Source: Mesorhabditis belari (Eukaryota; Nematoda; Chromadorea; Rhabditida; Rhabditidae). From it: a DNA stretch of 64,000 nt. The stretch spans positions 124,001-188,000 of the forward strand of contig CAUEEP010000022.1 of assembly GCA_958450365.1 (NCBI GenBank), written 5' to 3'. Numbering within the stretch: the first letter of the stretch is position 1; the number at the start of each line of letters is the position of its first letter. Positions 24,014-36,516 of the stretch are shown in pieces. The notes under the pieces were generated by a model that saw only the letters and a list, made by a program, of their open reading frames with translations, made no database searches and was not told where the DNA came from. The position numbers and the translations under genes are program-made.

Positions 24014-24971
24014 TAGATTGACATTAGCCTTGATTTGCGGAGAAGTCACTGTCCAATTTGAAGATTCGGAAACGGTCACAAGAGCTTGGAGAGGGAGGGA
24101 GGGAAAGGGGTTATGTAAAAGTTCTACGCCAGACGACGAGCGATTACGCCGCCGCACAGAGAGCACACAGAAGATACAAATTTTAAGCCAAACTACTAAG
24201 TGTATCTTTTTGGAAATTTGGATATAAGCTTGATTTTTGATTCTCTACAACTTTTCCATTGACACCAGAATGGGTTTCTTTTGAAGAAAGTGCTCAAACT
24301 CTCACATATGACAATAGCCCGCAGTTTTCAATTCACCAATCCAATTTAAATGAAAGTAAAATGAGCTGAAAGTAGAAATGAATGATCTTAAGATGAAAAA
24401 TGGCTTGTTCACAAATACACCACAAACAGATCAACTAGTTCAACTTTACAATCAAAAATATAGATAAAATTGAAGTCAATTTGATGTTGGACCTGGTTCT
24501 TTCAAATGAAAAGGTTCGTGGATGAAGAGAGAAAAGCGGGGGGAGACTGGGAAGACTGGGAAGACTGGGACAAAGGACTGGTCCAACCACAAATCCCTTT
24601 CCTTTCTCCTTTTCTCGGCTTTCTCTCAAATTCCTTTCTCTTTTCTGCCATTCTCTTCGTCTTTCATCGGCAATCTCTTCTCTCAAGCAAATATAGGACC
24701 GATCGACTCAATGAAAAAGAGATTTGAGGGAAACGATTTGTTGAAAAGACCCCCTTTATAGCTTTTTGCTAAATGATTGACTCATTCAGGGAAAAATTTC
24801 GAAACAAATCCCATAGTAAGCCTGCGATTATCGATTTCTACGTAAAATCTCATTTTCCGTAACCACGATCGAACTCTTTCTCTCTGAAATGTTAGCCAAG
24901 ACTGCTAATCACTTGGTTAAAGTGGTTGAATACTTTCTTTCTTACTTTCTTGAGACAAATCTGAGTTATTA

Positions 24972-25078
24972 ATGGGTAAGCTATGGGTAAGCTATGGGTA
25001 AGCTATGGGTAAGCGATGGGTAAGCTATGGGTAAGCGATGGGTAAGCTATGGGTAAGCTATGGGTAAGCTATGGGCAA
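24972..25078. repeat. 11-bp microsatellite
   Basis: About ten copies of GGGTAAGCTAT (some GGGTAAGCGAT). Confidence 0.95.
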
Positions 25079-25904
25079 GGAATCTAGTAAGTTTAATGCT
25101 TGAAGTCTTACTCAAGAAAGATGCTCAATCAAGAAAGGTTTTTTTAACTTTGAATGAGTGAAAAGTTGGTTAGAAATTGTACCTTTGTACAAGTTAAATT
25201 GTTGAAAATCTAGCGTAAACGCGCGGGATCTGGTACATTGGATAAAGTCAGACTAGATGGGGTTTTGCCGGTCCACCAGTGAAAAACATCAGTGGGCAAC
25301 GATGGATGACAGTCTAAACCAGGCCCAACTTCGGTTTCGGTTGTCACGACTTTTTTTTTTGCGTTTCTGCCCAACTTTGAGTCCCTCTAGCTCGCTCGAA
25401 AAAGCTTTAAATCAAATTTTTAGTCACGTGTTCGATGTAAAACGTCACAGAGAATCGATTGGCGGTGGTTAGAAGTTTCCTGGATAATGGCTAAGGGTCT
25501 AAAATCTCTTTTCCTCCAAAACCTCAACCCTTACAAAGATGTAGATTTTAGAAAAATTTCATTAGAGCCATGATGTAGCCCGTAGATTTTGCTAGATTTT
25601 CTTCTCTGGATGTAAATTGATTGGACGCTTGTGTCCAATCAATTAGCGAAGACAAGCCTTCGCACTAAGCCTAAGCCGGCCAACCTGATCGCTAGCTTAG
25701 GTACGGTTTTGTGAGTCAGGTCAAGTTAAGACAGATTCCAGGTTCAGGTATTTTGATAAAGCTAGAGCTAGGGAGACGCTAAGAAAGAAGCTAGAGAGAC
25801 GCCTAATCTTTAGGCAAATTTTGCGAGCCAGTGCAGCAAGATAGCCATACCAGAAACCAGAACCAAGTCTGGTCCGGATGGATTTAGGGCAGAACTAGAC
25901 CCAG

Positions 25905-26065
25905 ATCTAATCCTGTAGGTTTAATCCTGTAAGCTTAATCCTGTAAGCCGAATTCTGTAAGCCGAATTCTGTAAGCTTAATCCTGTAAGCCTAATCCTGT
26001 AAGCCTAATCCTGTAAGCCCAATCCTGTAAGCCCAATCCTGTAAGCTTAATCCTGTGATCCTGTA
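25905..26065. repeat. 14-bp microsatellite
   Basis: About ten copies of AATCCTGTAAGCCT and variants. Confidence 0.92.
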
Positions 26066-26780
26066 AGCATTCGATTCTTCCAAGGACACCGAAATCCTAG
26101 CTAGCCTGGTCCAAACCGTCAGAATTTTTGAAACAGCTCTAATTGGCTCAAAAAAAACTCCAAAATGAGAGCGATCGTCCATTCCAATAAACAGCTCATT
26201 GAAATCACTCATGTAGAACTTTAAAAAAAGGCTTGAATTTGTTTAGACAAGGCTACCTTGGCTCATACACATTTTTTAGAAAATCTTTTTCTTAGAAAAT
26301 AGAAAAGAAAGAAACCTTTGTCCTGGAAATCCCTATCGTTCTGTTAGCTTAATTAGATCAAAAAGAAAACGGAGATCTATTTCAAGTTTTTCTAGGATTG
26401 ACAGTCAATTCTAGGTCAAATCTTTTCTTTCTTTCATCAGAGATCAGCGAAATGAGCTGAAAGTGAGAGTGCGAATGCGGGAAGTGCGAAAGCTTGTCTT
26501 TCTTTAGCTTTAGAAAGTAGAATGTATTCTATTTTCTTAAATATTTTAGAAAATCTGATATTTGAGTTGAAAGTTGATCTTAATAAGCTAATAATTAGTT
26601 TTGGAATAAAGCTAAAACTCAAAATTGAATGAAAATTGAGTTTTTGATGAGGAAACCAATAAAACTTTCTGCCTGGACTTGCTCTAATCGATTTTAACAT
26701 CTAGAAATGATTATTAAGTATTGTGTAATGATCATCAAACCGTTCCAATACTTGTTTATTTTCTTAACAAGCAATAAGTA

Positions 26781-27366
26781 TTGGGTTGATGGAAAAGTCC
26801 TTTCCGATTTTTTGGGAGAGTACCTTAAATTTGTTCAATTTAGACGTTTTATAGCTCATCCTAAAGCTGAATTCAAGACGGATCGATTGGTAAAAACCGT
26901 TTTGAGATATCTCTTTTTTAAAAGTTGCATCCTAAAAGCAACATCAAAAAAATGATAAAACAAAAAAACGAGAAAAACGAAGGAAAATCGCGAAAAGCGG
27001 CGGAAAGGCTATTGATCTGAGGGTCGCTGGTTCGACTTCCACCGGTGACAATATTTTTCAAAAATCTTTTGCTAAGTTTCTGAAAATGCGTGTCTAGGGG
27101 TTATTTTTGACGCTGATCACGAAACACATGTTTTTAGCCTAGGTTTCTGCACGAAAAACTAACGAAACGTGAAAACAGCCATTTTTTGGCTCTGCCGTCC
27201 TTTACTAAAATAACTGTAAAAACTTTTAGAAAAGAGATATCTCAAAACGGTTTTTACCAATCGATGGGTCTTGAATTCAGCTTTAGGATGAGCTATAAAA
27301 CGTCTAAATTGAACAAATTTAAGGTACTCTCCCAAAAAATCGGAAAGGACTTTTCCATCAACCCAA
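26781..27366. mobile_element. MITE with ~170-bp terminal inverted repeats
   Basis: Starts TTGGGTTGATGGAAAAGTCC and ends with the exact inverse; TA flanks both ends. The arms match over about 170 bp with few differences. The spacer contains a Pol III B-box-like GGTTCGACTTC near 27030, so a tRNA-like fragment may have been captured. No transposase. Confidence 0.9.
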
Positions 27367-27540
27367 TACAAGTACAAATTATTATCAGTGATTCCTGTGA
27401 CCTCAGAGCTTCATTGTTTAGCTTTTTTCACTTTTGAAGGACAAGATATTGAGGATATTGAGGTAAATTTTCATATGTTTACAGGAACACTCATTTTTTT
27501 TTCCACAATAACCAGTCAGTCCCTCTATTTAGCAACAAAG

Positions 27541-27554
27541 GAGAGAGAGTCGAA
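27541..27554 (+). promoter_or_regulatory. GAGAGAGAGTCGAA motif upstream of lipocalin A
   Basis: Related motifs lie upstream of all four lipocalin genes (36345-36360, 41081-41107, 50938-50954). This one is 480 bases before the ATG. Candidate shared control element, inferred. Confidence 0.45.
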
Positions 27555-28034
27555 GGCTGACCAGTCCGCGCTCTTCCCTCGACATTCATAGCTTTCTCTG
27601 AGAATGGCTATGAATGTCCGTCTCAATATAGGTCAAAAAGAGGGAAAGCTTTCCTCTCTTGAAATCGGGGGGATAAAATGTGAAAGGTTCAAAGCCTTTT
27701 GTGGTTGAAAGCCTTGACCTCCTCTGTATCTTTTCCCCTTCTTTCACCTCTCAATCACTCCTTCCAAAGTCTCACCTTTCCTTTTCACTTAATACAGCAA
27801 TTTTAAACTTTTTCCAAGTATCAAGCAAGTGTTAAGGAAGAATTCTAGAAAGATTTTGCATAAGACTTGGTTTCTTAAAGCCTTTTTAAGCTTATCTCGA
27901 TGTTAGACAGTTCTAAAGACAGCTGAAGTCCGTTTGAAGTTCTAATAACTACGAAAACATTCTATTTTTTTATTGTTCTGAATTTATTTCTTAAATTTTT
28001 ACAATCTTATACTAATCTAATACCAAAATTCAGG

Positions 28035-31000
28035 ATGAGGTGGGTATTGGGGGCTTTCATGACCCTGTGGGGCCTATCGCTTGCCGCTGAGGACCCAAAT
28101 CAGCCAATCGTCATCAGATTGGAACCCCAAGCTCAAAAGCCAAAGTTCTTAGAAGATGTGAGTGTTGATTATTAGTTTAAATTCTAAACACTTTCCAGAT
28201 CGCTCCACCACGTGCCGTTCAGACAGCTTCCGAAGAGCAGAGTGCGCCACAACTCCCACCAATGATCCCACAACAGCCAATCTCTGTTCCCCAAGCACCA
28301 ATGGGCACTCAAGTTTGTTCTATACGTAAAACAAATAGAATTTGCATGATATTGTGCTGATATTGCTGATAGTTTTGATATTAAAATGAATGCTTTAGAC
28401 CCGGTGACAATTGAGCTTGATAATGGAACTGATGAGTTAACTTTAAAGAACTAATGAGAACTAATGAGTTGATAATGGAACTAATGAGTTAACTTTAAAG
28501 AACTAATGAGTACTTTAGGCTTTTTGTAGGTAAAATAGGCAATTTTGAAACATATCTATACTACTGGACAATGAAATTGAAAAACGACCGTCACTTTCGC
28601 GCGCCTGTAACTCCCTTGTCTTTACCGTATTTCTAAATATTAATATTACCATTGTGTAGCCCTTGAAAAGAGCTTTCAGAAAATGTAGAACATTAATAGT
28701 TTAAACTCAAAGACAAGGGAGTTACAGACGCGCGAAAGTGACGATCGTTTTTCAAGTGATCATCGTTTTTCAAATATCATATTTCATTGTCCAGTACTGT
28801 AGCTACAGAACTAGAGAATCTAGCTACAGAACTTTAGCGTTACAAAGTTGTATCGGAGGGTTAAGAGGTGATTTAACGTTGGAAACTATCAAATACCTAC
28901 ATAACAAATGGGGAACTTGGAGGAATCTACACTACTGGACAACGAAATATGATATTTGAAACAAAGATCGTCACTTTCGCGCGTCTGTAACTCCCTTGTC
29001 TTTACCGTATTTCTAAATATTAATATTACCATTGTGTAGCCCTTGAAAAGAGCTTTCAGAAAATGTATAACACTAATAGTTTCAACTCAAAGACAAGGGA
29101 GTTACAGACGCGCGAAAGTGACGATCGTTTTTCAAGTGATCATCGCTTTTCAAATATCATATTTCATTTTCCAGTACTGTATTTATCTGAAGATGAGAAA
29201 ACCTTTATCTATCTATTTATCTGAAGATCAGAATCTCTTTAGGCGCCAGTGCCAGCTGCCATGCAACCTGTGCAAACCGCCTCTCCACCAGGAATCCAGC
29301 AATTCGCCGCCAGAGATGGATCTCTTCCACCACCGCCACCAGTCACCATTCCAACAGATGTTCAAAATCAGGTAAGATTTAAGAAGCAGGAATTTGTAAG
29401 AAGAAGTAAGAAGAAGCAGAAAGAAGCAGGAATGGTGCCTTGCGTTGAATAGTAGGCTGAGTATGATGCAAGTGATTTGACACTGACAATTTCTAGCTCT
29501 AGCTGAAATTCTAGCTGAAACACTTTAGCTGATAGCTTGTCCTTTAGCTGATCAAATTCTTCGGCCTCGACTCGTTTGGAATTCCCGGATTGACTGGAAA
29601 ACATCCTAACGGATTTGCGGGCGCCATGCAAGAGCTTCGAGCTGCCGGAATCCCTGTGCAAGGACTTCCCGCTGAACACCTTGTCGGACAACCAACTGCC
29701 ACTCAACCAACAGCTGGTAGGTTTTAAAAATAAATTTACTGAAAATGTAAATGCTGTACTATACTTTAGCGTTATACTTTAGTCCATAACGTACACGCAA
29801 AGAGTTTATGCCGTCGAAAGAAACTTTCTAACCATCAGGCTTTTATTTGAAATTAACCCCTGCTCTTGTGAATTCCATTGCTGCCTCCAGAACAATCCTT
29901 CGAGTGATTCGCTTCTTATCGTAGCGTTGAGATCGAACTGATCAACTTCTGCTTCCAAAAGATGTCTGCCACCTTCATCAAGTCGTTTTCTCTTGATCAC
30001 CGAGCTTTCCTTCTTGTTTTTTCCAATAAATGATTGACGAACGTGACTCAACACTATCCTTCGTTGAATCCTTTTTCGCTTCTCGTAAACCCTCAGGTTG
30101 TTCATCATCCCTGTTCTTGAAGAATTCTTCTCGTTCATCGTTTTCCCGTTGAGGTCGAACTGATCAACTTCTGCCCACAAAAGATGTCTGCCACCTTCAT
30201 CAAGTCGTTTTCTCTTGATCACCGAGAGAATCACCGAGCTTTCCTCCTTGTTTTTCCAATAAATGATTGACGAACGTGACTCAACACTATCCTCATTTTC
30301 CTTCGTTGAGTCCTTTTTCGCGTCTCGTAAACTCGTTTAGGTTGTTCATCATCCCTGTTCTTGAAGAATTTCTTCTTCATCGTTTTCCTGTTGAGCTCGA
30401 AATTCTTCATCCATCAAGGGCTCTCTCGTCGATTCATCCATTCCTAAAAAGAATAAATTATTGAAATATAATCGCAAAAAGTTAGAGAAATAAATGCAAT
30501 AAATAGAGAAGAAAAAAAACCAATAATCTAGCCGATGGGATTGAACACATTGACCTCTCGATTAAGATCTGTGGCTCTTAGCTAGTCGCCATGACATCCA
30601 TGACGGCTGTTTTCATACAATCTCACCAGTTAAGCACTCCATTCCTTACAGATGTGCTCGCTCAGGCCAACCCCAGCTTTGCCAATCAGATCACCCAGGT
30701 GATGAACGATGCGATGAACCCGGGAGAGTACCATCCATCTGGTGGCGTCCCATTGCCCTCCGAGCATCCCGGAGAGAATGGATTGATCGGTCTTCTGTCG
30801 ACATCTGTCAGAAAACTCATCAAGGTTGGAATCGAGAGAAGAATAGGTTATAAAGAAAATTTAGGAAACCGGTGTCGCCGACGCTTTGTCACAATCGTTG
30901 CCAACGGTTTTGGGATCGGGAAAGACGGAGCAGAGCACTGATGATGCTGGGGAAACTGTGCACAGAGATCGGGTAGGATTTAAGAAATAAACTCTATTTT

Positions 31001-34000
31001 CTATCATTCACAAGCCTGACGTCTCCTCTTTAAAACAATAGATAACATTAAGAATGATATTATTTCTAAAGAAAGTTATGGACTCTTAAAGCTTGACTAC
31101 TCATTCAAGAGCTGTCTTTTCAAGAGCTGTAGAGAGCTTTACAAGAGCCCTTATCTTTGTCTTAATTCTTTAATGCATTCTTTTAGGTAGCCGCCGCCGG
31201 AGTGAAAACTCATACACCAGTTGAAAGCGGATCCGGATCTCAAGCCTCTTCATCGGTTCCACGAGCTGATGTCATCTCGGCATCATCCAACATCCGTCGT
31301 CAACCATCCACTGCTCAGCGAGCTCTCTCTGGAATCGCCGCTGTGTTGGGTGGAGGTGGAAATGGACCCAAAAACGCGGGACTTCCCCGAATCCCCGGGA
31401 TTCCACTCTTGCCTGGAGGAATTCCAAGAAATAATCAAGGACAAATCGACGTTGTAAGTGTAATATATAAGAGGAATGATAGCTTAGCAAGGACTTTATC
31501 ATAGCCTCGTTCCTAGGTGAGTCTGATCGGTCAAGTGACCCGACGAATCTCAAACGGAACCACGTTGGCCGATGTGCTTCCACCAGAGCAATTGCAAGTA
31601 AGTATGAGATTTTGGGGAGTTATATTAGACTTACTAAACTCACTATCAATCCAGTATTTGATTGATTGGAAAATTGAATGCTTGTCTTTGTCCTGAGCCT
31701 TCCAAACTCTACAGAGTGTTCAATATTTGTAGAAACTTTTGAGTTTGAAGAGACGCTTCCAAAATCGGTTTACAAAAAATTCATTAATTTATTTAAATTG
31801 GAAAAAAGTGGTGTTTTTTTTTTTTTTTTATTTCAATTTTCCCCGTTTTTCCACTTTCCACACGCCTTTTCTTGTTTTCCCCCCCATACTTTCTCAGTTT
31901 TTAATTTTTCTCTTTCCCCTTTCTCTTCCCCGTTTCCTGTTCCGCGCTTCTTTTTCTGGGCGGTTCCCGAATCGTTTCCCACGTCACAGCGGCCGGCTAA
32001 CCGAGACCGGGTACAAGGGCCCACGAAGGCCGGCGACCAGAGCCGGCGACCGGAGGAGAAGCCTAGAGGAAAAATTTACTAGAGAAATGTCTACCAGCAA
32101 GCAGCTGTCTACCAGCAAGCAGAGATTGAAGCCTGGAATCTCAGCTACATTTACATATCAAAAGCTTTCGAATTGGCGTCATATAACTTATTTGGCAAGC
32201 TTTTGAGTGAGCACTACTCGTTCTCTTTCCTGTACGCTATCATTTTTGACAATTTTCTTTATAAAAATGATATGTAAATGGTATTTAAATGTAGCCAAGA
32301 TTCCGGGCTTCAAATCTCATAATACTTACCACTTTTGAAATAAATTAGACAGCTGCTTTTATAAAAAGTTGTGAGAACTATTGAGTGACCCTGTGGAAAA
32401 CGATGGAGTAAGTAAAAATCTGTTTTACAGACTTTGGCTGATAACGTGACTGATGCTTTGTTGCCAGCCACTCCCGAGCACTTTGACCTCTCGAAATTCA
32501 TGGGACGCTGGTTTGAAGGAGTCAACTCTCCACGAGCCACCGAGCAACGTTGTGTTGTGCATCATTGTAAGTGTAATGTAATGAAACAGAACAAGATTCA
32601 ACTTTTAAATTCGATCAACAAACCATCAGATCAATATTTTACCATCAATTTTAGATGGTGGATTGACGAAAAACGAGAAAACAGCCACTTTCACCGCCTT
32701 GAAGATCTACCGAGAGGGATCAGAGTTTGGACCTGTTAGGTAATATCTTTTTAAAGGATTTTTCTACAACTGAAGTAACGTTTTTAGCATTTTTATAAGT
32801 AGTAATTAAAGTGTTGAGGTTAATCTAGAGGTTAATCTAGAGGTTGAGGTTAATCTAGAGGTTAATCTAGAGGTTGAGGTTAATCTAGAGGTTAATCTAG
32901 AGGTTGAGGCTAGTCTAGAGGTTAATCTAGAGGTTAATCTAGAGGTTAATCTAGAGGTCGAGGTTAATCTAGAGGTTTTGATTGATGAAGTTCTTGTTAA
33001 TCTATGAGGAATTTTGATTTTAGATACTCGATTGGTTACGCTTTCCGAGCTGGGAACAAGGACGCTATGTTGCAACTTCATTCCTCTGAAACGCAAGACG
33101 CGCAACCGTGTAAGTTTATAAAAAGGTTACAATCAGTTGTCTTTACAAATCTTTACAACTAAACAACAATGACAAAAGCTTAATCCTGTCATCTTTCCAA
33201 TGAATCTTTCAGTCTGGATCTATCGACTTGGACCTGAGGGTAAAGATCCATTTGGAAATCCACAATACGAGTACGCGATCGTGTCAAATTGGGTGAAATA
33301 TCCAGTGACGGTGCTGGTGAGAGATCCGGATACATTCAAGAAGAAATACGAACAAGAAGTGCTTCGTTGGTTGGAGGATCAGGTGAGAAATGATAGAGTA
33401 TCGGAGTGGCTGTCCAGAAGTGGCTGTCCAGAAGTGGCTGTCCAGAAGTGGCTGTCCAGAAGTGGCTGTCCAGAAGTGGCTGTCCAGAAGTGGCTGTCCA
33501 GAAGTGGCTGTCCAGAAGTGGCTGTCCAGAAGTGGCTGTCCAGAAGTGGCTGTCCAGAAGTGGCTGTCCAGAAGTGGCTGTCCAGAAGTGGCTGTCCAGA
33601 AGTGGCTGTCCAGAAGTGGCTGTCCAGAAGTGGCTGTCCAGAAGTGGCTGTCCAGAAGTGGCTGTCCAGAAGTGGCTGTCCAGAAGTGGCTGTCCAGAAG
33701 TGGCTGTCCAGAAGTGGCTGTCCAGAAGTGGCTGTCCAGAAGTGGCTGTCCAGAAGTGGCTGTCCAGAAGTGGCTGTCCAGAAGTGGCTGTCCAATCTTT
33801 TCGTACTTCCGTTTAAAACCAATAAATGCCCCAATTGAAATACGGTTTATTTCATTAGAAAGGGTAATTATTTTTCTGTAAAATAAGATTAAAACGGGTT
33901 TAAAATGTCTTATGTCTGGGTTTTTTTTGAGAGCCTGAAGACGAGTAGTCAAAAAGAGCGACGGCTTGATGACATTTTAGCCAAGGCACTTTAGCCAACA

Positions 34001-34706
34001 CAACACACAATAGTTGGATTTATACAAAGTACTTTAGTAGAAAAGGCATCGTATGGTAGGTAGTTGTTGGTTATAGATCCACAGAGACTCATCTCGGTTA
34101 AGCATCCCCATCTTTAGCCAAGGCACTTGAGCTTATCACTTTATATTTAGACACTTTAGCTAAGGAAATCTATCTTTATGTCAATAGATAAAAAGAGCAT
34201 AAAAAGTTTTGTATATAGCTAAATTAGATAGTTTTTTTCCTGCTAGATATCTAGTCAAAGTTGTCAACTTCTATTAACTTGATCTAGCTACCGTAACTCG
34301 TAACTTATAGTTACATTTACAGTTACAGTATTCACAGTTAGTTACAGTCATTTACAGTAACCCAAACAGTTTCTCCTTTAAAGATTACTGTAGCTACAAC
34401 TAGCTTTAAGATAGGAAACTCAGACGATGATAGGAAACTCAGAGATGATTTAAGCAGATAGATTTAGGCCGGGTAGCTTGGTAGCTTGATATTTGAATGT
34501 AAATTGGACTAGAAGATTGTTTAAAATGGTTATACATCTACAAATTATATCTAAATTATATCTAAATTCATAAAATCCCTAAAAACCTTCGAAATCCTTT
34601 CCAGGGTTTCATCAACGGTTTCGTGCGTGCTTTCAACATGTTACAACCGGCTTCCTACACCGCTTGCCAATACGCTGACTCGACTTTTGAGGTGTTCGGA
34701 AAATAG
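28035..34706 (+). CDS. Lipocalin A: secreted, long low-complexity N-terminal region plus lipocalin domain
   Basis: Thirteen exons: 28035-28157, 28199-28312, 29243-29371, 29548-29716, 30652-30824, 30865-30972, 31187-31453, 31517-31597, 32431-32566, 32655-32739, 33024-33109, 33213-33382, 34605-34706. All phases agree; 580 residues. A signal peptide (1-18) is followed by about 350 residues rich in Pro, Gln, Gly and Ser, with IPGL/GIP-type motifs. The lipocalin domain starts near 400. It shows the GxW motif (FMGRWFEGVNSP, GRW 413-415), then EQRCVVHHYGG, TATFTALKIYREG, a strand ending QLHSS, EYAIVSNWVKYPVTVLVRDP and a C-terminal helix with a conserved Cys (TACQYADSTF). Such proteins bind small hydrophobic ligands outside cells; nematode lipocalin-related proteins often act in apical matrix. 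CAG directly precedes the ATG context (acceptor 28032-28033). First gene of the array. Confidence 0.92.
28557..28801. mobile_element. MITE-2 copy 1 (CTACTGGACAATG)
   Basis: Termini ACTGGACAATGAAAT and inverse ending CAGTACTGTA, with TA at the edge. Inner arms GTAACTCCCTTGTCTTTACC and its inverse make almost the whole element a hairpin. In intron 2 of lipocalin A. Confidence 0.9.
28929..29181. mobile_element. MITE-2 copy 2
   Basis: Second, nearly identical copy in the same orientation 130 bases downstream in the same intron. TACACTACTGGACAACG opens it. Confidence 0.9.
29806..30434 (-). pseudogene. Antisense coding-like tandem duplication in lipocalin A intron 4
   Basis: On the minus strand a ~224-bp unit occurs twice (about 30300-30080 and 30070-29870). 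It includes the peptide-like VIKRKRLDEGGRHLL...EVDQFDLN and VLSHVRQSFIGK or, in another frame, EDSVESRSSIIYWKNKEESS. Upstream an ATG at about 30434 opens MDESTREPLMDEEFRAQQEN with a shift later. Composition is charged and coding-like, but frames change between copies. Possibly a decayed nested gene or a captured exon; identity unknown. Confidence 0.4.
32812..32975. repeat. 13-bp microsatellite in lipocalin A
   Basis: Copies of GGTTAATCTAGAG, interrupted by GTTGA, in the intron between exons 10 and 11. Confidence 0.95.
33403..33795. repeat. 14-bp minisatellite, ~28 copies
   Basis: Nearly perfect GTGGCTGTCCAGAA units, starting 20 bases after the exon 12 donor of lipocalin A. 14 is not a multiple of three but 42 is, so ORFs run through in several frames (e.g. 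33200-33838). The good donor at 33383 places the array in the intron. Confidence 0.97.
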
Positions 34707-34910
34707 ATGATCACCAAAATGAATTCTTGATTCCTTTCCCGATCTCGTACCTCATTCCTTTTGCTTCTTTAATTTAAACAATTCATTTTGTCAGTATCCA
34801 CTGATCGCCCACTATGTAAACCTTTTCATTCATGGCCAATTCTATCCTTTTTTTTTGGCTTCTTCCCTGTGATACGTGTCTTGATTTTTCGTGTACTTGA
34901 TCCATATTGA

Positions 34911-34916
34911 AATAAA
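34911..34916 (+). terminator. Polyadenylation signal of lipocalin A
   Basis: AATAAA about 205 bases after the stop, before AT-rich sequence. Confidence 0.55.
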
Positions 34917-35041
34917 AATTAATATTAAACGGTTGAAGTTGTTTAAAGTTGTTCAGAGTTTAAGGGGAAAACATACAACAATGGTATTGTAAGATTCGAT
35001 GTTGATAAGGAAACGTATTTAAGCGTTTAATGAACTACTTT

Positions 35042-35644
35042 TACCGTAAATACTGTAATAGTACCTCACCTCCCTCGTACAGTCGGGTAGTCGCAAAAGT
35101 TTTTTAGTATTTCATTTTTTGCAAAGCACCCGTACTTTCAAAAAATGTGTCTTTGGTATGAAAAGATAGCCCTGAATTTCAGCTATTTTTTGATACCGAA
35201 GCGCCCATTGTATCATAAACCAGTGTCGAGAAAAACTCGTCCAAAGCTAGACTACACAACGCTCCGCATCGTCATTAGCTTTGAACGAGTGTTTCTCGGC
35301 ACTGGTTTATTCTACAATGCGCGCTTAGGTATCAAAAAATAGCCCTGAATTTCAGCTATTTTTTGATACGTAAGCGCGCATTGTATCATAAACCAGTCTC
35401 GAGAAAAACGCGTTTTTTCGGGATTGTTGCGTAGTCTAACTTTAAACATCCCGTTCTCCGCGCTGCTTTATGCTACAATGCACATTTAGATATCAAAAAA
35501 TAGCTAAAATTCAGGGCTATTTTTTGATATCTAAGTGCGCATCGTAGCATAAACCAGTGTCGAGAAAAACTCGTTCAAAGCTAGACTACACAACGCTCCG
35601 CACCGTCATTATGAGGGTGGGGTACTATTACAGTATTTGCGGTA
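35042..35644. mobile_element. Foldback family F5, copy 2
   Basis: TACCGTAAATACTGTAATAG to GTATTTGCGGTA. Longer than copy 1: the inner palindrome unit (CACTGGTTTATGCTACAATG, TGATACCTAAGCGCGC, AGCCCTGAATTTCAGCTA) is repeated three times in alternating orientation. Confidence 0.92.
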
Positions 35645-35734
35645 AGTAATGTGAAGTTACACAAGAGTCATGCTTATTTCATAATCAATTGCTTAAATTG
35701 AAATTTTACATTGTACAATTGAAACCCTAGCTTA

Positions 35735-35940
35735 TTTGTTAAGCTCTAGCTTATTTGTGAAGCCTATTTGTTAAGCTTTAGTTTATTTGCTAAGCTTATT
35801 TGTTTAGCTCTAGCTCGTTTGTAAAGCTCTAGCTCATTTGTTAAGCTCTAGCTCGTTTGTTAAGCCTATTTGTTAAGCTCTAGCTCATTTGTTAAGCTCT
35901 AGCTCTTATCTAGAGCTCTAGCTCTAGCTTAACAAATGAA
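35735..35940. repeat. 19-bp array TTTGTTAAGCTCTAGCTCA
   Basis: Irregular copies of a 19-bp unit and shortened forms, ending in a CTAGAGCTCTAGCTCTAG palindrome. Confidence 0.85.
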
Positions 35941-36344
35941 ATATGCTCTGCCAAAGCTATGGTTAAAGTAATCATAGTCTATTCTGGTTTATTCTGCATT
36001 TTACCTCAAAATTAGAAGCATTCTGGTGTACCGATTCATTTCTTTGATGAAAATACTGATTAAGTACGCCAGAGGAGGTGTGTTTCTTGCAAAAAGAATG
36101 TCAAATACAAGTCTATTTGACATTTGCTTAAACAGAATCCATCAATATATCTAGATTTACTTTTCTTGCAACTACTTTCTGCCTTTTGCACAGCAACTTC
36201 GTTTCAAATTTGACCCGATTCTCAAAGCTCTAATTTGTGAGATCGGATCTTTTCCCTGAAAATCGTCACAGTGATCAATTTGGTTTAAATGCCTAATTTT
36301 CGCTTGTCGATGACCCAAATCCGAAGTTGAATCTATGCATTGAA

Positions 36345-36401
36345 AGGGAGAGAAATCGAAAGTGATCTCACAAAAGGGGAAAAGAGAGATTGAGAGAGCG
36401 A
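36345..36401 (+). promoter_or_regulatory. GA-rich promoter motif of lipocalin B
   Basis: AGGGAGAGAAATCGAA (36345-36360) and GAAAAGAGAGATTGAGAGAG (36379-36398), 116-172 bases before the ATG. Resembles the elements upstream of A, C and D. Inferred role. Confidence 0.45.
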
Positions 36402-36516
36402 TTCAACTGGGGGGAAATTCCGGAACAAACGAAAAGAGTTCTCTAAAATCTTTCTATAACCTTAAATATTGTCTAAACTTTGACCTTATTTGTAATATTT
36501 CGAATTTTTCACTGAA

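Larger units (their letters stand above)
18206..28033. other. Gene-poor repeat region upstream of the lipocalin array
   Basis: I found no exon chain here. Contents are the listed tandem arrays, MITEs and dispersed Gln/Trp-codon-like words (TTGGCTTGGC-type, e.g. 18250-18480, 20090-20350, 22975-23050). A TATAAA at 19611-19616 has no recognisable gene after it. Short ORFs at 24435-24686 and 25257-25472 are low complexity or unsupported. Confidence 0.6.
34917..36516. other. Intergenic between lipocalins A and B
   Basis: Contains foldback F5 copy 2 and a CTAGCTC-type array, then promoter-like GA-rich DNA. No other gene seen. Confidence 0.6.

Noticed and set aside
24435..24761. Overlapping ORFs rich in Arg/Glu, Gly/Asp or Ser/Phe
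   Set aside because: GA- and pyrimidine-rich low-complexity DNA; no splice-consistent gene.
33200..33952. ORFs of up to 222 codons across the 14-bp array
   Set aside because: The true exon ends at the donor 33383 and rejoins at 34605 with correct phase and family match; the array is intronic.
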